64,000 nt of DNA from assembly GCF_000006565.2 (NCBI RefSeq), contig NC_031472.1, positions 124,001 to 188,000 on the forward strand, written 5' to 3'. Source of the DNA: Toxoplasma gondii ME49 (taxonomy: Eukaryota > Apicomplexa > Conoidasida > Eucoccidiorida > Sarcocystidae). The notes under the pieces were generated by a model that was given only the letters and a program-made list of their open reading frames with translations, made no database searches and was not told the DNA's origin. Every line of letters starts with the position of its first letter. The stretch's first letter is position 1. The position numbers were made by a program, and so were the translations under genes. This document shows positions 1 to 11,500 of the stretch, piece after piece.

Positions 1-504
1 CGGTGAGGCCGAAAGGCTGAATAAGCTTCCTGAGAGCGCTGCCGTGACTGCCATGAGTCATCTGTGCATGCGTGACGCCAGCGTCAGTTTCCTGCAGTAC
101 GGTTGAGATACCGCTTCGTGCGGTACATCGTAGGGAGACAAAAGGAAAGGATGGAATACGTAAAGTCGCTGTAGGATGCACCGGTGCTGACTCAATGTGA
201 GGAAACCGAATCGCTCAACGGTGTAGGTGGTGGGGACCGTCGGCTTGTGTATCGTCCAATGATTGAGCTAGGGAATGTCATCATCATGTGGAATCCAACC
301 ATGTGAATAACGTTCCTTGCCGTGAAGCCGGCCGTGTAGGCCAAGCTATAGCGCACAAAGCATTCACGGTACGTCACAGAAAGTGGAACATGGCTCTGCG
401 AGCACGGGGACTGCACTGTGAAGGTATACGGTTCACGATTGTTTCGGCGCGGCTTGTCATGGCGCTGATAACAGGTTCAAAGTGAAGGTTAAGGAGAATC
501 CATG

Positions 505-1455
505 GCCTGCAACAGACTCGTCGTCAGCTCAGCAGCCCTTCGTGTGGCTCGACGTCCTGGATGACGATCAGCCTCTGCCATTGTACGACCACCGTATCTA
601 CGTCAAGGTGAGAGATACAACCGCCATTATGGAATATGATTCTGGGTTAAGCGCAGTCCACTAGCAATACAGTGGTACCTGCAGCAGCCACGTTCGCAAA
701 GAGGTTCGAGAGCCCCCATCGTTGCAAACGGGTGCCGTGTTCTTGCACGGCTGCATTGGCTTTTCCAGCTTTCAGGTCGGTCCTATTCCTGTCTGCTGAA
801 TAGAGTACGGTGATCTGATACAAACAAATGGTAAAGGCGCCGCTGGATGGTAGGCGGGTCGCGATTCTTACCTGTGGATAGAGCCTTCTGCACAAGCGAC
901 TGTCGATTTTATTGCGTGTCGCCATGAGCTGACCTCAGCCACACTGACAAATGGCGCCTTCGATCCCAGAAAACAGTAGCAAAAACGTTTCATATCATGA
1001 TTTCTATGTTGAATAGGGGCATACCTTTGTGTATATAAGAATCTTGTTTCTTCCCGGGGCCACGATGCAACTCTAATGAACAAGCGCGTTTTGTTGCTTG
1101 TTTTGCCAGGCCACCAGGCTGAGCTGGCATGCAGAAGACGTGGCAAACTTGGGTAAATCGTTGCGAGGCTTCCGGACATCTGGGTGCGGCAGCGATAAAG
1201 GAGCTTCTAGGCAGTCTTTGGCTGACCCCGTAGATCTCCGTGCACCTGAAGGTGGCATCTTTCGTGGCAGTTCTCCTGTTTCTCACGATTCGCTGCCTAC
1301 GAGTGCCTCGAGGTATAACAGTGCCGGTTCAGCTAGTGGCTTCGCTACTGGGACAGGACGGGCCGCGCAGTCCCCTGATCCTAGAAGCGACCGAGTGGCC
1401 GACATGCTGCTTTTCGATGAGCCCCTGCCTTCCGCGAACCGAAGCAGTAACAACG
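505..1455 (+). CDS. Possible partial gene at left edge, two phase-compatible exons, product unrecognised
   Basis: Two open stretches can be joined. The first ends at 607 with codons for DDDQPLPLYDHRIYVK followed by a GTGAGA donor in phase 0. The second starts at 1110 after a TTTTGCCAG acceptor, also phase 0, and runs to a G|GTAAG donor at 1455 in phase 1. The second exon is rich in Ser, Gly, Asp and Arg, as in many coccidian proteins, and ends near LLFDEPLPSANRSSNN. The start of the first exon is uncertain, since several AG sites lie around 500-530. A phase-compatible continuation begins after a TGCAG acceptor at about 1633 and stops near 1829, but its composition is less convincing. No domain is recognised. 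The call rests only on splice phase and amino-acid composition, and the gene may extend left of the window. Confidence 0.3.
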
Positions 1456-4007
1456 GTAAGAACCCTAGATGGCCGATACACATCTGCGAAGCGACTGTTG
1501 TTGATTCAAAAATTTGCTGCCAGAAGCACACTGGGCACTGAATGCCGTAGAATGTGATGAGCCATTCGGGAATCAACACGTCCAAACAGATGCCAACTCA
1601 TACTTGCCCAACTGAGCCCGAGGTAACTGCAGAAAAGTGCCCCGAAAAAGCTGGTTTCAGTAGAATACTTTACAGCGCCTTCAGCGGGATTTTTCATTCG
1701 TACTGCGACTTCGTTGCTGCCCAGACCATTCAGCTGCGACCGGTACAACACACCGCTGTCTGTTTCTCTGTTTTCTGTTCCACAGCTTCGTCGAAGAAAG
1801 TGAACAACAGCATCGACCTCATTTTCTGAGCACTGGCCGCTGGACTTCATGTTACTGGTCCCCTCTTCGGGGGAAAGAAGGAAAAAAACATTATCGTCTT
1901 CAACTCAGAACCTTTTTAGTGCGGGTTTGAGCCTGATTGCGGTATGGTTAGGTACTCTTCGTTATTCGTTGTTTCCTACTTCTCGGCAGCGATGTTTCAT
2001 CGTAATTTCACGACGATATTCTTCAGTCATTGCAATCATGTTAACCGCGCGAACTAGGGAAAAACACTTTCTGCAGTTTGCAAACGGCAGCCACCGAATG
2101 GCGTTGCGTGGCAAAGGCCCGTTGTCGCACAAGTATATTTCAGTCTCCATTGTTTCCAGAGGCATCCTTCGTGCGCACAAGACTTCCTTGATGCTGACAA
2201 ATGCAGATACAGAGGCTCGGAGTCGCAGAGGCTAATAGAGTAAGGTCACGTTCATATGGGACGTACCACCCAGTGCCGATTTTGGCTGATGAAGGGTCGA
2301 CTCCAGTCGCAGAAGCATGCATGGCGAGGGTTGACAGGGAAAACAACGCCTCAAAGGACCGGATGGCTTGTGCATCAGAGACTGAACTGTACTGTAGACG
2401 ACGCCAAAGGTGGTTTCTTGCAGGCAGCCTGATCGCGAGTGACACTGCCGAACACGGAACAGTGTCTTTTTTCCCAGTCTAGTGAATTATAGTGAACACG
2501 TATAATTACCGCAGAGGGACACTCTGCAATAGAAACCAGCCTCGCCTTGGTGTGTGGGGTCTACGCTGCCAGGTTACCTCTATGACCCCTTCATACCTGC
2601 TTCAAATCTACAGTCTCGTTGTTGATCGATACCAAAGACACGATCATGCTTTTCGCTGCAATGCGGATCTACTGTTATGCGGGAACAAACCGAATTCACA
2701 TGCGGATTTAGAGCCAGAGGGCGTCACAAGTAGGAAAAATCTCAGCGGAGCCCGGCACGGTTAAACTGCATCGTAGCGAGCTGAAAAAAAAGTGCCTGTG
2801 CGTCTCATGGGATGGATGGACGCTGCGCCTTACGTTCTATGAATAACAAGATGGATAGATAAATGGACACGAGTACAGGACAGCACGAGCAATTACTGGG
2901 GCGTGCTGAAGCGCTGGTCGTCTTCACAGTTACCCAATTGTTTTCGGAAGCGTAAATATGTTTTAAAAGCTTTTGGTAAAAACACAGGGTGGAAAGTTGC
3001 AACAGGCCCAATGGAAGTAGTGAGAACATTTCGACGGCGCGTTCCCATCAACACATTTTTGCCCCTAGGAACTTTCAGTACACCTGCCGTTGATTCGTGT
3101 CACGAGACTGCGGTGCTTTCTTGGAACGAAGCGTCGCAGTTGAGGGTATGCTACCTATCGAAATGACTACCCTGTAGTCTACACAACACCGACCTGCACA
3201 ATAGGTAACGTCACGCGGTCGATCGGAGTAGGCCAAAAATACGCTCCGACTCCTACCAGAACAGCGATTTGTCGGGTGGTCACCAGCTCACACTCGAGGT
3301 ATGCAAATATAAAGGAGATCCTCTTGAGGCATTGGGTTATTTAACACATAATTCTTCCACTGGACAAAGATTGCCAAGTGTCAAATCTCATTTTGGGCAG
3401 TGGTGACAGTTAGCAACATGGCTGGGATCGCTCGATGCTACCATCAATCGAGAAAGAATGCGTTCGTTGTTTGTTCCAAACGATCGTCACATTACTAAGC
3501 GGCCACTCGTGTCCGAGCGTGCTGCAATCGAATTTGTTTTCGTAATCTTTGTCGCAAGCGGTCCTCTTGTGCATGGGCGCAGCTTTTGTGCTCGTGGACC
3601 TGGACCTTCCGTCGCAAAGAATCACACTCGCTGCGGCAGACGTCGCTCAGAGGGGGTCGCTCGGGGCTGTGGCCGTCCGCGGCATTTCCAAGCGGGTGAG
3701 AAGGGATGAGACTTGCTAGTGATTCGCACTTGTCAACCATGTGACTTCACATACACGGACCATCCAGCACTCTTCTTCTCTTTGGACTCACTGCCGAACT
3801 GGCGCGTTTCGTGTGTCTGCTTGTCGAGGTTATGCGTCGTGTCCTTTTTTCCCTGCCGCGCTCTTGTGAGGGGTCATACTCGCGCCGCATGCCAGTGCCC
3901 CACTGGTGTTCGATTGCTGCCGCTGCGTCACTACTAGAGCATCAAGTTCTGTAAAGTTTCCTGGGTTCTCTCATCCACACTGAATCATTGTTTAGAGGTC
4001 TAGAATA
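1456..4007. other. Spacer upstream of PRPP synthetase, no supported gene
   Basis: Open frames here are short (up to 128 codons), overlap on both strands and show no domain or convincing splice pairing. A possible last exon of the left-edge gene lies at about 1633-1829. The rest probably holds the 5' flank and untranslated leader of the PRPP synthetase gene. No tRNA, repeat array or mobile element was seen. Confidence 0.4.
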
Positions 4008-6772
4008 ATGTGGATCGGTTCCAGGAGCATTCGTTCGCATGCGGGCGAGCTTGCGCTCGCTCGCCTGAGAGCGAGGGCAGACCATCTTTTCCTCGACTTC
4101 ACTGCCGCGAACACGTCGGTGAAAAAGTACCATTTCATGACATCTCGTGTATCACCGCTTCTTCGCCGTCCTTCGAGGGAACAGGCGGCCGCGGCAAAGT
4201 ACTTATACGCCTCGGTCCCTCCCCTCTGTCAAATTTCCGCGGCGACTCCTAGACGGCGTGGCGCAGACGATAAGCGCGCGGGCGGCAACTCACGAGCAGG
4301 CAACAAGTCCTCGGGAAACGAGAAGCGACACTTCTCTTTCGCTGCCGCAGGAGGCCTCGGATCTGTCCTCCTGTGTGGCGCGCCTCTCGCTGGAGGCGAG
4401 CGACGCGACGCTGCTCCGTCGTCAGCGGAAACGGAGAAACGCAACTCGTCAGCGTCAACTACCACCCGATCTTCTTCGTTCTTCCGCGCTCCTTCGTCGT
4501 CCCATGCATCTTTTATTGAATCGAAGTTTCACTTTTTCTCTAGGGCGTTTAGCCAGCAACCAGCCTTGTGTCAAACCGCCGCGCCCGTGCCGAAAACCGA
4601 CAAAGGACGAAACCAGCAAGGCGCCCGACCAACGGACGACCATGAGGAGCCCGCTCACCACGACAGTCCGTTCTGGCGTTCTCAGGAGAACCGTCCCTTC
4701 GACCGCAAGCTGGGAGACGCTCTGTTGTTCTGCGGCAACAGCAACGAGCCACTGGCGCGTGCGGTCGCAGATCGCCTCTCCACAAAACTGGGGAAGGCAG
4801 TCGTCAAACGGTTTGCAGACGGAGAGGTTAACATTCAGTTTGCGGACTCGCTCAGAGGCAAGGACGTGTACATTATCCAACCTACCAGCACGCCCGTGAA
4901 CGAACACCTTGTGGAGCTTTTGCTGATGATCTCGACATGCCGACGCGCGAGCGCAAAAAAAATCACTGCGGTCATTCCTTACTATGGCTATGCTCGACAG
5001 GACCGGAAACTGTCTAGCCGCGTACCCATTTCTGCGGTAAGGACAAACACAGATTGGGGACGGTGACTCTCAGCCATGCGCTCGCCGGACCAGCATGTGA
5101 CCGACTTCAGCCCCATATAACAGTCAACACACAAAGAAACGACGCTGCGAAGGAACGTCTCTGCGTTTCACTCCGCAGAATGCACAAGTGTGGAACTTGT
5201 TCGCGGGGCGGTTTCGCTGATGTTAGTGGTTGCGCGGGCGGTCAGTTAAGGGTTCTTCATTATTTGCTTCCATCGTTACCTTTGACATTTATCGTGTTGC
5301 AGTCGTTAACGGTCTTCGATCGGATGTGACAGGCCACACCACATCTCTTATGTGTTTTAAGTCACAGGAATGATTTTTGTCGATGGCGGCTGCGTTCCCA
5401 CGAGAGGGGGAACAGGTGATACAGCGAGGTGCTCTAGTGGTTTGGCCATGTTCTTGCGAGAGCTGTGCCCGTCTGCGATTGCTGAGTCTTGCCGCCCCTT
5501 TGCTTGGAATAGTATGGCGGCGCAGCGGGGACTGTCTCTTTATTGAACCAAGTCGCCACCGAATACGACGGCCTCACGGGTGTCTTATTTAACGGGAAAG
5601 CGGTTGCAACACACGGCATTGTGCGTGCATGTGTCGGTCGTGTGTCTCAGGCTGACGTGGCCAGGATGATTGAGGCGATGGGTGTTGATCGCGTTGTTGC
5701 GGTCGATCTGCACTGCGGACAGATCCAGGGTTTCTTTGGCCCGCGGGTGCCTGTAGACAACCTCGAGGCGCAGATCATCGGCTTGGAGTATTTCCACCAC
5801 AAAGACCTCCACAAACCGGTGGTCGTGTCTCCTGATGCAGGCGGTGTTTACAGGTAAGAACGGTTCCGGTTTACTGGTTGCACACAAGGAGAGGGCGAAA
5901 GAACAGGCGTGAAGCTCGGGACTCTGGAGGAGGCCTCTCCTTGGACCGACCACCGCGAAGGAAAAGGAAGGCAAACCCGTGCAACAGAACTTCCGCCCAC
6001 GTATCTTGCATGCGCGTAAGAGTGAACGGGGGGGGGGGGACGGGCTTGAGGCCGAGCACTTGATGAGGCGTACGAGACGCGAAGTGCTAACATTGGATCG
6101 ACCCGGTTTGCTTCTTCTGTGCGTTTGTTTCAACGTGTCGCCGTCACAGAGCTCGGAAATTCCAAGAAGGTCTCATTGCTCGTGGGTACAATGACTGCGG
6201 CATCGCCATGTTGATCAAGCAGCGCCTCCGAGCAAACGAGATCGAGCGGATGGATCTTGTTGGATCTGTCGCTGGCTCCGATGTCATTATAGTCGACGAC
6301 ATGATTGATACCGCCGGCACACTTTGCGAAGCTGCTCGTGAGCTAAGGAAGAAAGGCGCTCGCCGAGTGTTTGCCTTCGCGACCCACGGTCTCTTCAGCG
6401 GACCTGCCATTGAGAGAATCGAGGCCAGCCCTTTGGAGGAAGTCGTCGTGACTGACAGCATCAAGGTGAGTCCGGGAGGCGACCAGTAAGCTGTTGAGTT
6501 TGTGGGTTCCAGGTCTCCACGGTCGTTTTCCTTCGTTTCCTGAGCACGAGTTGATACGGTTCTGAGAGGATTTGACGCCTAGGCTGAAAGCGCCAGCATG
6601 GTGGAATCTGCTTTGACGCCCTCTGCGTGGTGTATTCTTTTTTCAGGCTCGCCCCGAAGTGGCAGAGTGCCCGCGCATCACTTCGCTGTCGATCAGTGTC
6701 CTTCTGGCAGATGCGATCCGCCGCATTCACCAGAAGGAGAGTCTTAACGACCTTTTCAATGTTAAGTATTAG
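4008..6772 (+). CDS. PRPS: Ribose-phosphate pyrophosphokinase (PRPP synthetase), four exons
   Basis: The enzyme transfers pyrophosphate from ATP to ribose 5-phosphate, making PRPP for nucleotide salvage and pyrimidine synthesis. Exons 4008-5036, 5651-5853, 6150-6465 and 6647-6772 join in phases 0, 2 and 0 to give 557 residues. Core motifs read in order: [49 protein letters not shown], and the PRPP loop [10 protein letters not shown]. The C-terminus, [18 protein letters not shown], matches the end of class I enzymes. Two extra residues (GPRV where DI or DV is usual) precede PVDNL. The core starts near residue 234. The preceding Arg/Ser-rich extension is unusual and could be a targeting peptide. 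Only Met1 and Met44 (4137) precede the core in this exon. A good acceptor (TTTCTCTAG) at about 4542 means an alternative first exon is possible. The catalytic identity is very secure; the N-terminus is not. Confidence 0.95.
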
Positions 6773-8576
6773 AAATTAACTCAGCCTGTACAACCTTTGC
6801 GAGTGCACACACACTTTATTCGCCACGATACAGGATATGCCAGCATGCAGGTTACCGGCCGTGTGATACCATTTTTCGCCTGCCGGTGGCCCCCAGTAGG
6901 CTCGGGTAGCAACGTGTTCTGTGTTTATCCCAGTCTGTCACCATCTTGGCTTTCTCGTATACCGCCTTTCTGCATGTTGTTTCCATTTTGTGTGTCGCTG
7001 CGGCTGAGCTACGGTCACTTACACTCCAACCGTTCAGCGCAGAGATCTGCCCTCGTGGAGACGCCTGAATGTTTGTTCTGTTTGGCTCTGTCTCCGTGAT
7101 TTGTGTTTGTCGGGCACGCTGTCGGCTGAGAAGCGGAGTTGATGCTTAAAGTTTTAACCACGTGATGTGCGTTGTTCTGTATCTACGAAGGGTGCCGTAT
7201 TCTTGTTAACCACACCCTTAAGACCCTTGCTTGGACAGCGGAACGTAAGGGGTCAGCTATGCTGGAAAAACTGTAAGAAACTGCTCTGAAACTGGACACG
7301 GCAGAAAAAGGAGAGGTGAGTCACCTGGCGCCATGTTCCCTATTCCCAGCACACTGTGTCCCAGGTTGCTCCTACTGGTTGACATTGGATGTGGAAGCGG
7401 CTTAGGCCGGCGAGCGGATCCACGTCAACTCATGGTGATACAGTTGTACAACACGCTTGTCACAGATTCTGTGGTTCGCACTCGATTCGATTTCCATCTA
7501 TTTTCAGCACGCATTGTGAAGGCTCGCGAATGAAGAGATGTGACAAACGCAGAGTTTCGTTGACGCACGCGTAAACCATATGTATGTAATCAGTGCGTCC
7601 ACTTGATTTATCTAATGAGAATGCAGACCAGACGTGCATATGCTTCTGACTCCGAGGCGAATTGTGTCCGGCCGGCCATTCAGTCTATTTTCTAGCGATA
7701 GTTGGAACACCTCAGCCTCCTGAAATGGCCGCTCATGACCGTCTTGATTAGAGTTGTCTCTTCAGTGATATTCTGACTCCTGCACAGCGGCCAGTGCACG
7801 CAGTTGTTCGCGCTGGGCCCGTCTGCTTAAGCTGGACGTGGGCAGCACAGGCCGTCGTCGATTCGTTGCCCCGAAGACGTGCAGTTCAGCAGTCAACGCC
7901 AGTTAAACTGTAGCTAACGAGCAGTGGCGGTTTGCGTTGGCGTCTTGTTGCTCGAAACTGACTCGTATCGCGGTCATATGTGTTTCCCTTCCATGTCTAA
8001 AAATAAAGCACTCCAGAACCAGCGTGCTGCTATCTGAACCTGCTTGCCATTCTCCAGCAGATGGGATGATCACAGAAGCCACGAAGTCACAATGCACTGT
8101 AAACGGCGGCAACCACGAAAAACAACGCTGGCGTCGTTTGGCCGCTTCGAGTTGTTACGATTACAGAATTAACAACCTTAGATGTGTCAGAATCAGTTGG
8201 GAAATCAGCATACCATTTCATCAGGTGTCATAGCCCATCGACTCCCGTTCATCACCAAAAAAATCACGTGCAGTCCCTTGCCTTTTACGGCCGCCAAAGA
8301 ACGCCCGTACACGTTAACCTCTCTGAAACACTAGTCACATGTGGATATTTATGACCAAAGAAACCGGAGGTGCTTCCGACAGCCGTTCACGACGCCCAGC
8401 GGCAATTAATGATTCTCTCGAGGTATGGAGGATCCAAATGTGGCATGGTTACAGACGACAAAAGATGCCTTCGAAAATGATTATCACACACGGTTGCAGG
8501 AGCACTCTGGCTCCTGGTTACGAAAATCAAATTGTCCTAACTTCTGTATCACTGTTCGCTGCATTCTCGTCTACTA
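6773..8576. other. Convergent spacer between PRPP synthetase and TFIIIC-like gene
   Basis: The two flanking genes point toward each other, so this stretch should hold their 3' untranslated regions. Open frames are at most about 100 codons and show no recognisable motif. No RNA gene or repeat was seen. Confidence 0.5.
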
Positions 8577-11500
8577 TCAGGCACTCCGACGCAGGTCTCC
8601 TCGACACAGGGGGCAGCTGAAGCCGGCACCGCCACCACTTATCGCCGAACCTATCTGCAGCCACATATTCTGGTGACCCCACTCTCGCTCAACAGGCAGC
8701 ATTCCCTGCATGCAGTCGTCCACGTCATCCTTTGCGGGACACCTCCAGAAAGATGTTGCAAGATGGTCGCCTGCTCCAACACAACTCTCGTGTTGCTCTG
8801 TGTTTTGCTCGGGCTGTCCAGGACCCTGCATACTGAATTCACGCCTCCTGGAGTTGGCCGCATCACGTTTGAAAAAGACCAGCTGAGCCTCTGTCCCACA
8901 GATGAGACACGAGTAGATCGCGGTAACAGATCCGGGTCCTTCGGAAACCTTAGTATCACCTACCGTTGTATCAAGTTCGCTGGATGCGTGCGTCACATCA
9001 ACGCCTGCGGAAATCTCTGGCGAGCCATTTACACAGGTTTCCTCTCGCTCTTCGGCACGGAATGGTTTCTCTCTCCCCAGACTACCTCGACCTGAGAACC
9101 CTCCGACCGATGCTTTGCCACATAAACGTTGCACTTGAAACAGATCTGGGAAATGCGGAAGGATCCTAAAAGCTCCAGCGTAGAGGCCTTGGCACAGCCA
9201 CTTCGCTGCCATCTGGCTTCCCGACAAAGGATCGCCTTCCTGAAGAACCCGTGAATCGATTTCAGCCTTCGAACACTTTGAGAGACCCCACAAATTCTTC
9301 AGAATCTCGAGGAGTGTATCTCGCAACGCCCCAGGTACGTCCGGCGCTGGTTTCGAGCACCCTGCGATTTCCTCAGTTTCTCGAGCTGCTGTACCACACG
9401 CCTCGGTATTCATAGGTGATGCGGAATTAGCATGATAAGGGACTAGGGCATTTTGCATGACTGTGCCACTCAGCGACGACCTCGCCTGCGAAGGCTCAGT
9501 GAGCGGTGGGGAAGTGGAATTCGAGTACGGACCACGGCGCATTGGAGCGTCGTATTCTGTGCCACGAGAAGACATGCTGCCAACGGGTAAAGGAGGTCGG
9601 CATAAACTGATAATTGCGATCAGGCGCTGCAGCAGACACAACCGGTCAACCACCTGCATGTGCAACTCTACGACGTGTTGCGCTCCAGACGCAATCAAGG
9701 CATCTCCTGCGGATGTAAAACCTTCGCACCGGATAATATTTCCGATGGATTCGCCGCCACTGCATACGGGAGGTACCGTCAAAAAACAAGAAGACGCGAG
9801 CGACGTGACTCTTTCCCAGTGCCACAGCAGACCCGCCCACTTGCTCAAATAACAGTTTTCTCCGCAGTGCTGCTCCACAAAGTGCTTGGCTTCTGACCCT
9901 ACCACATCCACCACAGCAGTGGCTGTGCCTGAATAACAGCGCGGTGGCCTGTCGCGGTCCTGCCCTCCATGAGACGCTTTGCCGCTTCCTGGGAACTCGA
10001 CACTGGTGTCTGGCGCGGCAGCGCCTGTGGAAGACCCGCAGTCGCGCCGCTGCAGTCCGTCGACGTTACGTTTCAGATGGCGAAGCAAACAAACCAGAGA
10101 GCATGCCCCCTTGGAGCCTGCCGAGCGTGACATCGCCACCGCTGCCAGGCCAGCGCTTCGAATAGCGGCGGTGAGGCGCCGCTGGAAACTGAATCTACTC
10201 GTGATGGAGTCAACTGCCAAAAGCAGCGCACCCAGGAGCACTCTTCCCCTCAGATCAACCTCGCGAGGCTGCACGCAGAACTTCGAAGCGTCCTCGGAGT
10301 CTCCCATAAAAGCGCTGGGGCGCACCGCGCATGCATCGGAATCGCATCGAGTGAGTGGACAGCCACCCATGTCAAGCGCAACTCCGGCCGACTGTTGCTG
10401 GTCTGAGCTAGAGTGACAGTCCATGAGCGCGTTCACAGACTCTGGAGCCCCACAGTTGCTTGCGGCGGAAACAGTGCCACCCAAGCTGCGCTGAGAGACT
10501 GCCTGTAAGAACGCCACTCTGAGGAGATCTGCCGCTGCAGACGGAAAGTCTCTGGGCTTCACGCTGGCTCCCCAAGACACCGCCCCGTCCCCCCGCATGC
10601 ACAGTCCTGTGTTGCCTTGCCCCAAAAACCGTTTCAACAGGTCGTCCCATTCCCCTTTTCGTTCCTCTCGCTCCTGAGTGAGTAGAGAAGAGACAGCCCC
10701 CCGCGCCTCTCTTCCACTCTTACCATTCGTCTCTACTCCCCAATTCCCGGCCAGCCATTCGCCACCCTCTGAAGAGAGGCTAATCGAACTGCAACACACC
10801 GGCTGCTCCACAGTTTCCTCGTCCCCACTGAACCCGGCGCAGCTTTCAGGCTCTTGAAGGCAGTCCGCAGACAGAATCCCTTCATCCAGCTCAGCGTCTT
10901 CCCACGCGAAGCGTGAGGACATTCCAGAGCTCTGCAAGTGACCTCGGCGGCGTTTGCGCCCTGTGGCGCCTCCAGCTTCGGACGCCGAGGCCGGCCTGGA
11001 AGACCACACGGGCTGTTTCGGACCGCAGAGGGAGAAAGCAAGTTCCCAGAGGGGAACAGCATCGACAGCCTCAAGCGCAGCTCGAGGCAGGGCAGGTGCA
11101 AGAGTTGACCCGCAAGACATGCGGACGGAACCGTGGTGAGTAGCTCTCGCAAAAGGCTCCTGATTTCTCCAGCAACTGAGTGTTGCTCCGTCCCCGATTT
11201 CTTTGCATGTCTCTGGCAAAGACGACGCCCTTTTCTGCTTGCCTTCTGGGATGATGTCAAGAGCTTCGCAGGGGCCACAGATAGTTTTCGCGGGGTGGGT
11301 TGGAAGACCTGCACGCTTCAGCGAGACCTGGGACAACAAACCAAACAAAGCTGCGCTAGTTTCCTGGCACTGCCGCTGCCACCCCAGCAAAAGGAGTTCA
11401 GTCGCGGAAGCAGCCAAGGGGGCGACGGCGATGTGCAAGTACGCCTGCTGGTGCAGAGTAAGCGAGAACAGGAGAGCCCCTGACGAGGAGACGGCGAGTG

